Notes under the pieces: model-generated
Told to the model about the DNA's origin: nothing
What the model saw: only the letters and a program-made list of their open reading frames with translations
Databases searched by the model: none
In this document: positions 17,360 through 26,303 of the stretch, piece by piece
Position numbering within the stretch: the first letter of the stretch is position 1
Layout: each line of letters starts with the position of its first letter
Translations under genes and position numbers: made by a program
Assembly (NCBI RefSeq): GCF_003944715.1
Contig: NZ_RWIT01000003.1
Span: 421,602-485,601, forward strand
Source of the DNA: Hymenobacter rigui
GTDB taxonomy: Bacteria; Bacteroidota; Bacteroidia; Cytophagales; Hymenobacteraceae
Length of the DNA stretch: 64,000 bases
Reading direction: 5' to 3'

Positions 17360-19684
17360 ATGACCTCACGCCGGAACCATTGGGTTGGGTTGGCAGCTAC
17401 GGCCCTGGCCGCCGTGCTGTACGTCGCTTCCCTCTTCCCCCATGTGCTCAGCGACCCGGACAACTACTTATACAATGATGCCGGCGACGGGCTGAAAACG
17501 TACTTCGTATCGGCGTACTACGTGAAGTACGACTCCGGCCACCATTTCACGGGCATGAACTACCCGGTGGGCGAGCATGTGAACTACCCGGATATGCAGC
17601 CCATCATTACCGGGGTGCTGGGCCTGATCAATCAGCACGTATACCCCATCAGCGACCATACCATCGGCATCATGAACGTGCTGCTGCTGCTGTCCATGAT
17701 GCTGACGCCGGTAATTATGTACGCCATTCTGCGGCGGCTGCGGCTGCCGGTGGCGTATGCGGTGCTCACGGCGCTGCTGATTGGCTTTCTGGCGCCTCAG
17801 CACGGTCGCATTGATGGGCACATGACGCTGAGCTTCACGCCGTTTGTGCCGCTGTTATGGTACTGCATCATCCGGATGCTGACCACGCCCCGGCGGGTGC
17901 TGTGGCACGTGCTGTTCGGGGCCGCCTGCGTGATGATGGGCATGGTAACGCCGTACTACACGGCCGTGGGCTCCTTCTTCCTGCTGGCCCACGTGGTGGT
18001 GCTGGCCTGGCAGCAGCCCCGCCGTACCCCGGCTGAGCGGCGGGCGTATTGGGGGTTGCTGGGTCGCCTGGTTTTCACGGCGCTGGCCCCGCTGGTGGTA
18101 TTCCGCATCTGGCTGTGGGCCACCGACCCCACCCTGGACCGCCCCATTAATCCCTACGGCTTCTTCGAGTACATTGCCAGCTTCACCAGCGTATTCATTC
18201 CCGTTGAGCCGCCCCTGCACGAGCCCTTCAAGCAGCTGCTGGGCATTGAGGAACCGGTATGGGAAGGCTGGGCCTACGTGGGTCTGGCTTCCACGCTGGT
18301 CCTGATCATTACGCTGGTGCGGGCCGTACGCTACGCCCTGCGCCGGCGGGGCCGACTGATTTTCCGGCCGGCGCTGCCTCAGCCGCTGCGCGTGAGTTTG
18401 TGGGCGGCAGCTCTGCTACTGCTGCTGGCCATGTGCTACCCGTTCAAGCTGCCCGGTCTGCGCGCCCTGGCCGATGTGTTTCCGCCCCTGCGGCAGTTCC
18501 GTTCATTGGGGCGCTTTGCGTGGCCGTTCTATTACGTTTTCACTTCCTACGCGGCCTACACGCTGTATCTGGTGTTCCGGGCCGTGCGCCGCCGCACTCA
18601 CCGCCCGGCCCTGGCCTACGCGCTGCTGGCCCCGGTGCTGGCCCTGTGGGCTGTGGAGGCCAACTGGCACATGCACTTCAAGGCCGATGAGGTGGAGCAA
18701 CGCGCCACCGGCCGGCTGTTTACGGCCGATGCCGGCAACTACACCGAGCTGCTGACCTGGGGCAACCGCAAGCCCAGCGACTTTCAGGCCCTGCTGCCGC
18801 TGCCCTATTACACGCTCGGCACCGACGTGTTTCAACTGGATGGCTCCGGCGACGCGGTCAGCCAGTCGTACCGGGCCTCGCTTAATACGGGCCTGCCGTT
18901 GCTTACCGTATTTCTGGCCCGGGCTTCGGTGGGGCAGACGATGGATCTGATTCAGCTGCTGAGTAGTCCGCTGCTGCCCAAGGCCATCATTCCCAAGTTT
19001 CCGTCGCGCAAGCCGCTGCTGCTGCTGGTAGCGCCGGGCCCCATTTCGGCCGCCGAGCAGCGCATTATCGACATGAGCCACAAAATTACCACCAACGGCA
19101 ATATTACCCTCTACGAGCTGCCGCTGGAGGCACTGGAGGCTACGTCCATTGCCCGGGAACAGGCTCGTGCCGATTCACTGCTGCCAACCCTGCGCGCGGT
19201 GAACGGGGTGTATTCCAGCACCGGACGCAGCGTGCTGCTGGAGCAGTTCAATGGGCGCACGGCCCCGCACTCCCGCCTGCAGCCGGGGGCTTTCTATGAG
19301 CCGGAAAACAAATTCTCACAGCTCTACAACGGTCCTATTCCGGCTGCTGCCGATACCGGTCAGTACGAAGCCTCCGTGTGGGTAAATGCCAAAATGTGGC
19401 ATGGCGTGGGCAACATGCAGATTAAGGTGTATCGTGGCGACGAGCTGATTGAGCATAAAGTACAGGGTGCTTCGCAGAGCACGGAGCTGGATGGCGACTG
19501 GGCCCGGGTGGCTGTACCATTCCGCATCAAGGCCGGAGCCACCCGTATGGAGGTGCTCTATGAAAGCCAGGAGCTGGTGGCCGACGACCTGCTGATCCGC
19601 CCGCTGGACACCGACGCGTACTATTACATCACTACCCCTGATAAAAAGCGGCAGCTGATAAAAAACGGCTACCGCCTGCAGTAG
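17360..19684 (+). CDS. Large polytopic membrane protein (YfhO/GT-C-like) with C-terminal extracytoplasmic module
   Basis: ATG at 17360 preferred over an in-frame GTG at 17351, giving 774 residues. Loop 1 after the first TM has NDAGDGLKTYF, YVKYDSGHHFTGMNYPVGE and NYPDMQP. About twelve TMs run to roughly residue 440, followed by a soluble region of about 330 residues. The end (LLEQFNG, ASVWVNAKMWHG, MQIKVYRGD, WARVAVPFRI, ELVADDLLIRP) loosely follows the lipoprotein module. The organisation resembles YfhO-like proteins, but function is inferred only. It is divergent from the lipoprotein operon and 27 bp upstream of the methyltransferase gene. Confidence 0.72.
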   Translation: MTSRRNHWVGLAATALAAVLYVASLFPHVLSDPDNYLYNDAGDGLKTYFVSAYYVKYDSGHHFTGMNYPVGEHVNYPDMQPIITGVLGLINQHVYPISDHTIGIMNVLLLLSMMLTPVIMYAILRRLRLPVAYAVLTALLIGFLAPQHGRIDGHMTLSFTPFVPLLWYCIIRMLTTPRRVLWHVLFGAACVMMGMVTPYYTAVGSFFLLAHVVVLAWQQPRRTPAERRAYWGLLGRLVFTALAPLVVFRIWLWATDPTLDRPINPYGFFEYIASFTSVFIPVEPPLHEPFKQLLGIEEPVWEGWAYVGLASTLVLIITLVRAVRYALRRRGRLIFRPALPQPLRVSLWAAALLLLLAMCYPFKLPGLRALADVFPPLRQFRSLGRFAWPFYYVFTSYAAYTLYLVFRAVRRRTHRPALAYALLAPVLALWAVEANWHMHFKADEVEQRATGRLFTADAGNYTELLTWGNRKPSDFQALLPLPYYTLGTDVFQLDGSGDAVSQSYRASLNTGLPLLTVFLARASVGQTMDLIQLLSSPLLPKAIIPKFPSRKPLLLLVAPGPISAAEQRIIDMSHKITTNGNITLYELPLEALEATSIAREQARADSLLPTLRAVNGVYSSTGRSVLLEQFNGRTAPHSRLQPGAFYEPENKFSQLYNGPIPAAADTGQYEASVWVNAKMWHGVGNMQIKVYRGDELIEHKVQGASQSTELDGDWARVAVPFRIKAGATRMEVLYESQELVADDLLIRPLDTDAYYYITTPDKKRQLIKNGYRLQ

Positions 19685-19698
19685 CCCCGGCAATTCCG

Positions 19699-19706
19699 TA
19701 ATTTCG
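19699..19706 (+). promoter_or_regulatory. Possible -7 element (TAATTTCG) next to methyltransferase start
   Basis: TAATTTCG, one mismatch to TAnnTTTG, is placed 5 bases before the ATG at 19712. The spacing is the same as at kynU. If used, it would give a leaderless message. Confidence 0.35.
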
Positions 19707-19711
19707 TTGTT

Positions 19712-20461
19712 ATGCAAGTTCAGTACGAGGCGCTGTATCATCAGCTGGAGGAAAATCATTGGTGGTTTCGGGGCCGGCGCGACGGGGTATTTGACCAGCT
19801 GCAGCACCTGAACCTGCCCAAGACGGCCGCCATTCTGGAAATTGGCTGCTCGGGTGGGCCGTTGCAGCAGCAGCTGCGCGCCGCCGGCTTTCATAACCTC
19901 ACCGGCATTGACATCAGCGAAACGGCCATTGCCCTGGCCCACCAGCGCCAGATTCCGAATGTATCCGTCATGGACGGGGCCCGGCTGGATTTTCCGGATG
20001 AATCGTTCGACGTGGTGGTGGCCTCCGATGTGCTGGAGCACATTGAGGATGAGCAGCTGGCCCTGCGCGAGTGGCGCCGGGTGCTGAAACCGGGTGGCCA
20101 GCTGCTGGTGTACGTGCCCGCCTGGCCCCAGCTCTGGAGCCAGCACGATGTGGTGAACCGCCACTTCCGCCGCTACACCAACGCCTCCCTTCGCCAGGCC
20201 CTCACGCAGGCCTCTATGCAGGTAGTGCGGCAGTCGTACTGGAATTTTGCCCTCTTCTTCCCCACATTTCTGGTGCGGCAGGCGCAACGGCTGAGCCGCC
20301 CGGCCTCGGCTGATACCGGCACCGGCGACCTGCTGGCCCTACCCGCGCCGCTTAACCACTCGCTCACCTGGCTGCTCCGGACCGAAAACCGGTTGCTGCG
20401 CCACCTCAACCTACCGGTGGGCGTGAGCGTGTTTGCCTTAGCCCGCAAGCCTACCTCGTAA
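19712..20461 (+). CDS. Class I SAM-dependent methyltransferase
   Basis: 249 residues. Motif I is ILEIGCSGGPLQQQL (about 43-57), followed by GIDISETAI, the DVVVASDVLEHIEDE segment and VLKPGGQLLVYVP, the standard class I Rossmann methyltransferase order. The N-terminal YEALYHQLEENHWWFRGRR is typical of methyltransferases in polysaccharide and glycosyltransferase clusters. The substrate, possibly a sugar or lipid-linked intermediate, is not determined. It is followed 26 bp later by the GtrB-like gene. Confidence 0.88.
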   Translation: MQVQYEALYHQLEENHWWFRGRRDGVFDQLQHLNLPKTAAILEIGCSGGPLQQQLRAAGFHNLTGIDISETAIALAHQRQIPNVSVMDGARLDFPDESFDVVVASDVLEHIEDEQLALREWRRVLKPGGQLLVYVPAWPQLWSQHDVVNRHFRRYTNASLRQALTQASMQVVRQSYWNFALFFPTFLVRQAQRLSRPASADTGTGDLLALPAPLNHSLTWLLRTENRLLRHLNLPVGVSVFALARKPTS

Positions 20462-20487
20462 CCATCTTCCGCCTACCCTGCCCGCCC

Positions 20488-21441
20488 GTGGATTTATCCG
20501 TCATCATTCCCATTTACAACGAAGAAGAGAATATTCCGGCCCTGTACGAGCGGCTGCGAGGGGTGCTGGACCCCATGCCGCTGCCCAACGGCTACGAGTT
20601 TATCTTTATCAATGATGGGTCCCGGGACCAGTCGCTGGCCCTGATTCAGACGCTGGCCGCCCGCGACTCCCGGGTGCGGTTCATCAACTTCAGCCGCAAC
20701 TTCGGGCACCAGATTGCCGTGACGGCCGGCCTCGACCGGGCCGAGGGAGAAGCGGTGGTGATTATTGACGCCGACCTGCAGGACCCGCCCGAGCTGATTC
20801 CGCAGCTGTACCAGAAACTGCGGGAAGGCTACGAGGTGGTGTACGCCAAGCGCCGTTCCCGCCAGGGTGAAAGTGCCGCCAAAAAACTCACTGCCAAGCT
20901 GTTTTACCGCATTCTGGCCAGCATTACGCACATTTCCATTCCCGTGGATACCGGCGACTTCCGGGTGATTTCGCGGAAGGTGGTGGATGCCCTGCGCCGC
21001 ATGCCGGAGCAGAACAAGTTTATCCGGGGCCAGATTTCCTGGATTGGCTACCGCCAGACGTACCTAGAATACGACCGGGCCGAGCGGGCCGGCGGGGCCA
21101 CCGGCTACACCTACCGCAAAATGATTAAGCTGGCGCTGGATGGCATTACGGCCTTTTCCGATGTGCCGCTGAAAGCGGCCACCATCGGGGGCTTTCTGGT
21201 ATCGGGCGTGGCGTTTCTGGTGATGCTGTACACACTGTACGCCCGCTTTGTCAGCCACGACTACCAGCCGGGCTGGGCCTCGCTGATGGTGAGTATCCTG
21301 TTTCTGGGGGGCGTGCAGCTGATTGCTGTGGGCATTATTGGCGAATATATGGCCCGCCTTAGCGCCAACGTGCGGCAGCGCCCTCTGTATATCGTATCCG
21401 AGTCGAATTTGCCGGAGCTGCCACTGCCGCCGCAGCGCTAG
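20488..21441 (+). CDS. GtrB/DPM1-like polyprenyl-phosphate glycosyltransferase (GT2)
   Basis: 317 residues from a GTG start. A GT-A GT2 domain with SVIIPIYNEEENI, INDGSRDQS and the DADLQDPPE metal motif (Asp95/Asp97), a QISWIGYRQ segment, then two C-terminal TM helices. The family moves a sugar from a nucleotide donor to undecaprenyl or dolichyl phosphate on the cytosolic face. It is the only such enzyme in the island and so the likely donor supplier for the neighbouring GT-C proteins. The last 83 bp overlap the convergent GT-C gene. Confidence 0.92.
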   Translation: MDLSVIIPIYNEEENIPALYERLRGVLDPMPLPNGYEFIFINDGSRDQSLALIQTLAARDSRVRFINFSRNFGHQIAVTAGLDRAEGEAVVIIDADLQDPPELIPQLYQKLREGYEVVYAKRRSRQGESAAKKLTAKLFYRILASITHISIPVDTGDFRVISRKVVDALRRMPEQNKFIRGQISWIGYRQTYLEYDRAERAGGATGYTYRKMIKLALDGITAFSDVPLKAATIGGFLVSGVAFLVMLYTLYARFVSHDYQPGWASLMVSILFLGGVQLIAVGIIGEYMARLSANVRQRPLYIVSESNLPELPLPPQR

Positions 21442-23179
21442 GCCCTGCGGGCCGCACCAGGTTCGGAATCAACAGCACATAGCCCTCAATGCTCTTTTCC
21501 TGGTAGCCATGCGGCTGCAGAGCCTGGCGTAAAAACCGGTGTACCGCCTGCTGCCGGAAAGCAGGCGGTAGCACGAATGCCGCGGGCCGGTACCGCTGCA
21601 AAAACGCCGTCACCTGCGCCTGGGAAAGTGGCGGATTGGGTTCTGAGCCGGAATGCGCCTGATAGTGCGTAAGTGCCCGCAGAAACGGCGTATCTTCTAC
21701 GGCCGCAAACCGCTCCGGCTTCACCCTTGAGAGGTAGCCGCCCAGTAGCTTCTTCTGGTGCCACCGCTGATACAGGAACTGTTCCGGATCAGCCAAACCA
21801 ATCTGCCGGTTGCCATCCTGCACCCCAAACGGCACGGAAATCAGGCTTTCACCGGGCAGGTTGGCTACGTAGCGGTACACGGCGGGTACATCGGCGGCCG
21901 TGGCACGCACGTACGGCTTCGGCCAGAACTCCACTCCCAGCCCCACGGCCAGCACCAGGCCGGCCGCGTACTGCAGTCCGCGCGGCCACCGGCCAAACCA
22001 GCCAGCTTCCAGACTGCTGAAGCACACCAGCGGCAGCAACAGGCTGATGTACAGCACCCACCGGGTAGGACAGCGGATGTTATTGATGAACGGCACGAAG
22101 TGAATGAAAGCCGTGGGCAGGTTCAGCCGCTCATGCCCATACAAACGCAGCGTGGGCACCGTCAGCATGCTGAACAGCAGTAGTACCCACATCAGCGGCC
22201 GGCCGGCAGCATCCTGCCGGAGCGCCGAGGCAATGCGGTACCGCCAGCTCAACAGCACCAGCAGCGGCAGCAGGTAGCCCACGAACAGCGTGATTTCCAG
22301 GGAACCCGGCGCATTGAAGAGGCTGGAGTTATACAGCCGGTGGCTCCAGTCAAAATCCAGCCAGCGGCTGGTGGGCGGCGGCAGCAGGTAAGCCACCAGG
22401 TCACCGGCCCACCACAGACCGTTTTCGGGTACGCCTGCCAGCCGCAGCAGCCGGATGCTGATGTGGCTAACCGTGAACAGCACCACGAGCCCCAGCCATA
22501 CCCGCCTGCTGCGCCAGTTGATCTGCCCGATGCGCAGCCCGAACCAGGCAGCGTAAAACGCAGAGAAGTACAGCAGGCCGAACAGCACGTAATAGTCGCT
22601 CAGCAACGTAATCAACCCCAGGCCTACGCAGGTGGCCACCGCTTTCCAGCTGACCACTTCGGGTAGAAAGCTCCCCACCCGAAACCGAAACGCCCGCAGA
22701 AAATACAGCACGTAAAAGGGCACCGTGGCCGTAAGCACCAGGTTGTAGTGCTCCGGCAGCCGCTGCATTTTGTACGGCGAAAAGGCGAAGATGAACCCGG
22801 CCAGTACGCACAGCAGCGGGAGCCTCACCCAGCGCCGGGCCAGCAGGTACGCGCCCAACCCCGACAGGCTATAGCTCAGCAGCAGCGCCAGGTTGATGGC
22901 CAGCATCTCGTTGCGGACTACTACGGCCAGCATCCCCACAATAGGAATGTAGGCGTGCATAATCAGCCAGGAACCCTCGGGGTAGAATAACCAGGTGGTG
23001 TACCAAGGGCTGGTGCCGGCTTCCAGCGCGTGCCGGAAGTGCCAGACATTCCAGTAAAACTGGTACGAGTCGTGGCCCGGCACAACCGGAAACCCGGTAG
23101 CCGGGTGCTGACTAAGCGGCCAGGTAAACAGTACAAAAACAGCTACATAGCCAAGCCACACAAGCAGATTGCGCATCAT
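21359..23179 (-). CDS. Polytopic GT-C-like membrane protein g
   Basis: 606 residues. After TM1 the first loop holds VVPGHDSYQFYWNVWHFRHAL and PWYTTWLFYPEGSW, similar in type to the protein at 17.4 kb. About eleven further TMs are followed by a roughly 170-residue soluble tail. The last 30 residues are Ala/Pro-rich and coded opposite the 3' end of the GtrB-like gene, an 83 bp tail-to-tail coding overlap. Possible extracytoplasmic sugar transferase; acceptor unknown. Confidence 0.7.
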   Translation of the reverse strand: MMRNLLVWLGYVAVFVLFTWPLSQHPATGFPVVPGHDSYQFYWNVWHFRHALEAGTSPWYTTWLFYPEGSWLIMHAYIPIVGMLAVVVRNEMLAINLALLLSYSLSGLGAYLLARRWVRLPLLCVLAGFIFAFSPYKMQRLPEHYNLVLTATVPFYVLYFLRAFRFRVGSFLPEVVSWKAVATCVGLGLITLLSDYYVLFGLLYFSAFYAAWFGLRIGQINWRSRRVWLGLVVLFTVSHISIRLLRLAGVPENGLWWAGDLVAYLLPPPTSRWLDFDWSHRLYNSSLFNAPGSLEITLFVGYLLPLLVLLSWRYRIASALRQDAAGRPLMWVLLLFSMLTVPTLRLYGHERLNLPTAFIHFVPFINNIRCPTRWVLYISLLLPLVCFSSLEAGWFGRWPRGLQYAAGLVLAVGLGVEFWPKPYVRATAADVPAVYRYVANLPGESLISVPFGVQDGNRQIGLADPEQFLYQRWHQKKLLGGYLSRVKPERFAAVEDTPFLRALTHYQAHSGSEPNPPLSQAQVTAFLQRYRPAAFVLPPAFRQQAVHRFLRQALQPHGYQEKSIEGYVLLIPNLVRPAGPSAAAAVAAPANSTRIRYTEGAAARWR

Positions 23180-23262
23180 CAGTTCACGTCCATTACATAC
23201 CCTACCCGCACGCCTACCTCGTAATTATTAGCCAGATTTAGCAGCTCAAAGGTAGTTTCGTT

Positions 23263-23270
23263 TACTTTCC
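23263..23270 (+). promoter_or_regulatory. Possible -7 element (TACTTTCC) of the aldehyde dehydrogenase gene
   Basis: TACTTTCC lies 7 bases before the ATG and resembles TAnnTTTG; a second candidate, TAGTTTCG, is at 23253-23260. Neither has a clear -33 element. Confidence 0.3.
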
Positions 23271-23277
23271 GCCCCGT

Positions 23278-24720
23278 ATGATTCAGCTTCAGAACTTCAT
23301 TAATGGCCGGCTGGTACCCCCGGCTGCCGGCCGGTATCTGCCTTTGATTGAGCCCGCCACGGGCCACCCGTTCGGGCAGGTTCCGGATTCCGATGCGGCC
23401 GATGTAAATGCGGCCGTACAGGCCGCCGAAGCAGCCCTGCCGGCCTGGCGTGCCCTGCCCGCCGAAGAGCGGGGCCGCCGCCTAGTGCGCCTGGCGGAGC
23501 TGATTGAGCTGAACCTGGACCGCCTGGCCCGCGCCGAAAGTCAGGATAACGGTAAGCCCCTGAGTCTGGCCCGCACCCTCGATATTCCGCGGGCGGCCAG
23601 CAACTTCGCGTTTTTCGGGACGGCCGCGCAGCACTTCTCCACGGAAGCGCACGTGCAGGAAGGCGTGGCCATCAACTACACGGTAAGGCACCCGTTAGGC
23701 GTGGTGGCCTGCATCTCGCCCTGGAACCTGCCGCTGTACCTGTTTACCTGGAAGATTGCGCCGGCCCTGGCCGTGGGCTGCTGCGTGGTGGCCAAGCCTT
23801 CCGAAATCACCCCATACACGGCCTTTCTACTGAGTGAGCTGGTGCAGGAAGCAGGCTTTCCGGCGGGCGTGCTCAACATTGTGCACGGCACCGGGCCGGG
23901 CGTCGGGCAGGCGCTGGTGGAGCACCCCGGCATTCGGGCCATCAGCTTTACGGGCGGCACCAAAACCGGCGAGTTGATTGCTCGTTCGGCCGCGCCGCGC
24001 TTTAAAAAACTATCGTTGGAGCTGGGCGGAAAAAACCCCAACCTCATTTTTGCCGACTGCGACCTGGCCGAAGCCGTGCGGACCAGTCTGCGCAGCTCCT
24101 TCGCCAACCAGGGCCAGATTTGCCTCTGTGGCTCCCGCATTTTCGTGGAGCGCAGCATCTATGAGCAATTCAAAACCGAGTTTCTGGCTCAGGTCCAGAC
24201 GCTGACCATCGGTGACCCACTGGACGAGGCCACCCGACAGGGCGCACTGGTGAGCGAAGCCCACCTCCTGAAAGTGCTGTCGTACATCGAGCTGGCCCGG
24301 CAGGACGGCGGTCGGCTGCTGGCCGGCGGGCAAAGAGTGCAGCTGCCGGGCCGGTGCGCCGAAGGGTATTTTCTGCAGCCCACTGTGTTTGAAGGCCTAG
24401 CCCCCGACTGCCGGGTAAACCAGGAGGAAATATTCGGGCCGGTGGTGACGCTTACACCATTTGATACGGAGGAAGAAGCACTGCGCTGGGCCAACAGCAC
24501 CGAATACGGCCTGTCGGCCACCATCTGGACGCGTAACGTAACCCGGGCGCACCGCGTGGCTCAGCAGCTGCACGCCGGGGTGGTGTGGGTGAATACCTGG
24601 CTGCACCGGGACCTGCGTACTCCCTTCGGCGGCATGAAAAACTCCGGCGTGGGCCGGGAAGGCGGCCTGGAGGCCCTGCGGTTTTTCACCGAAGCTCAGA
24701 ACGTGTGCGTGAAGTTGTAG
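23278..24720 (+). CDS. Aldehyde dehydrogenase, probable 2-aminomuconate semialdehyde dehydrogenase
   Basis: 480 residues, NAD(P)+-dependent. Catalytic Cys282 in GQICLCGSRIF, general base Glu248 in LELGGKNPN, Asn150 in SPWNLPLY. The NQGQICLCGSR context and the whole sequence resemble the ALDH8A1/2-aminomuconate and 2-hydroxymuconate semialdehyde dehydrogenase group. The presence of ACMSD and 3-HAA dioxygenase in the same region favours 2-aminomuconate semialdehyde as substrate. The downstream deaminase, decarboxylase and hydratase steps are not in the window. Confidence 0.88.
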   Translation: MIQLQNFINGRLVPPAAGRYLPLIEPATGHPFGQVPDSDAADVNAAVQAAEAALPAWRALPAEERGRRLVRLAELIELNLDRLARAESQDNGKPLSLARTLDIPRAASNFAFFGTAAQHFSTEAHVQEGVAINYTVRHPLGVVACISPWNLPLYLFTWKIAPALAVGCCVVAKPSEITPYTAFLLSELVQEAGFPAGVLNIVHGTGPGVGQALVEHPGIRAISFTGGTKTGELIARSAAPRFKKLSLELGGKNPNLIFADCDLAEAVRTSLRSSFANQGQICLCGSRIFVERSIYEQFKTEFLAQVQTLTIGDPLDEATRQGALVSEAHLLKVLSYIELARQDGGRLLAGGQRVQLPGRCAEGYFLQPTVFEGLAPDCRVNQEEIFGPVVTLTPFDTEEEALRWANSTEYGLSATIWTRNVTRAHRVAQQLHAGVVWVNTWLHRDLRTPFGGMKNSGVGREGGLEALRFFTEAQNVCVKL

Positions 24721-24762
24721 GTGGCGCGGGGGCGGTTACTTGTGCAGCCTCCGCGGCAGCAG

Positions 24763-24770
24763 TAGTTTAG
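24763..24770 (+). promoter_or_regulatory. Possible -7 element (TAGTTTAG) abutting a GTG start
   Basis: TAGTTTAG ends 3 bases before the GTG of the ArnT-like gene. It is an imperfect TAnnTTTG match, listed because three other genes show a similar placement. Confidence 0.25.
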
Positions 24771-24773
24771 GGC

Positions 24774-26273
24774 GTGCACGCTACCTCTCCCCTCTCCGCC
24801 GTTCCTCCCGTCTGGCAACGGGTGCTACCGCTGACTCTGTTACTGGCTCTGGCCTATTTTCCGCTGTTCTGGCAGTTAGGCTCGTTTCCGGTGCAGCAGT
24901 GGGATGAGTCGCGCACGGCCCTGGATGCGCTGGGCATGCTGGTGCACCACGACTGGATAGTAGCGCGCTACGATGGCCAGCCCGACCTCTGGAACTGCAA
25001 GCCCCCGCTCTGGCTCTGGACGCTGGCCGGCAGCATCCGGGGGCTGGGTCCTTCGGAAGTCGGCCTGCGCCTGCCCGCGGCCCTAAGTGCCCTGGCCACT
25101 GTAGGGCTGGTGTATCTGGCCGCTGCCCGCTGGCTGCGGAGCCGCCTGGCAGGGCTGCTGGCCGGGCTGGTATTGCTCACCGCGCCGGGCTACGTCAGCT
25201 TCCACGTGGCCCGCACCGCCGATTTTGACGCATTCCTGACGCTCTGGACCACACTGGGCGCGTTCAGCTGGGTGGCTTTTCTGCGAAGCGGCCGGGCGCG
25301 CTGGGCCTGGCTCACAGGCGGGGCTTTCGGGCTGGCCATCCTGACCAAGGGCATTGCCGGAGCCATGTTCGGGCCGGGCCTGCTGCTGGCAGCCTGGAGC
25401 ACGGGCAGCCTGCACCGGTTGCGGCGGCCGGCCCCGTGGCTGGCGGCCGGGCTGGCGCTGGCACTGGCGGGCTGCTGGTACCTGGTGCGCGAAGCCGCTG
25501 CTCCCGGCTACCTGGAAGCCGTGTGGCAGTACGAGGTGGGCGGCCCCGCCGCGCACGAGCTGGAAGGCAACGATGGTCCGTTCGAGTTCTACCTGAGCCT
25601 GCTGGCCAACTGGCAGTTTGCCCTGTGGCTGTTGTCCGCGCTGCTAGGGGTTGCTCTGGGCTGGTGGCAGCCGCGAGGCTCGGCGGGCTGGTGGCTGGGC
25701 CGGACGCTGGGCGTCGTCAGTGGCAGCTTTTTGCTGGTTATTTCGTTGGCGCAAACCAAGCTGGTGTGGTACGATGCTCCCGTTTTTCCGCTGCTGGCAC
25801 TGTTGGCGACGTCGGGCATTGTTGCGGCCTTACGCCTGCTGCGGCAGGCGACCAACAAACCGCTGACGTATGGCACGCAGGTGGCCGGCGTGCTGATGCT
25901 GGCGGCGTTTCCGTACCTGAATCAGGTTCAGTATTTGCGGCAGCTCTCCAAGTATCGTTTTGATAATCACCAGCTGGTGTATGGCCACCATCTGCGGCAG
26001 CAGTGGCAGCAGCACCCCGAGCTATGGACATATACTCTGGGTACGGATGGCTCCTTCAACGACGCCCCGCTGTATTATCAGCTGGCCGCTCACTATCAAC
26101 AGGGCCACACGGTAACGCGCCTGGCGGCCTGGCAGGCTGCCGAGTCCCGCCCCGGCGATGTAGTAGCGGTGTGCGGCCAGAAAGCTACCCGCGCCTGGCA
26201 AGCGGCTTTTCAAACGGAAATCCTGGTGCAATCTGATTCCTGCCGTACGCTCCGCCTCGGGGCCCGGCGCTAA
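24774..26273 (+). CDS. ArnT/PMT-like GT-C glycosyltransferase
   Basis: 499 residues from a GTG start. TM1 is followed by QQWDESRTALDALGMLVHHDW, then NCKPPLWLWTLAG. The acidic DE in the first loop and the KPPLWLW segment are classical ArnT/PMT-family (GT39/GT83) features for transfer of a sugar from undecaprenyl phosphate to lipid A or another periplasmic acceptor. About twelve TMs, then a short soluble tail with GTDGSFNDAPLYYQL. It is the most canonical GT-C enzyme of the island. It follows the aldehyde dehydrogenase gene by 53 bp. Confidence 0.85.
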   Translation: MHATSPLSAVPPVWQRVLPLTLLLALAYFPLFWQLGSFPVQQWDESRTALDALGMLVHHDWIVARYDGQPDLWNCKPPLWLWTLAGSIRGLGPSEVGLRLPAALSALATVGLVYLAAARWLRSRLAGLLAGLVLLTAPGYVSFHVARTADFDAFLTLWTTLGAFSWVAFLRSGRARWAWLTGGAFGLAILTKGIAGAMFGPGLLLAAWSTGSLHRLRRPAPWLAAGLALALAGCWYLVREAAAPGYLEAVWQYEVGGPAAHELEGNDGPFEFYLSLLANWQFALWLLSALLGVALGWWQPRGSAGWWLGRTLGVVSGSFLLVISLAQTKLVWYDAPVFPLLALLATSGIVAALRLLRQATNKPLTYGTQVAGVLMLAAFPYLNQVQYLRQLSKYRFDNHQLVYGHHLRQQWQQHPELWTYTLGTDGSFNDAPLYYQLAAHYQQGHTVTRLAAWQAAESRPGDVVAVCGQKATRAWQAAFQTEILVQSDSCRTLRLGARR

Positions 26274-26303
26274 CGTGAGCTAGCTGAACGCCAGATATCC
26301 CCG

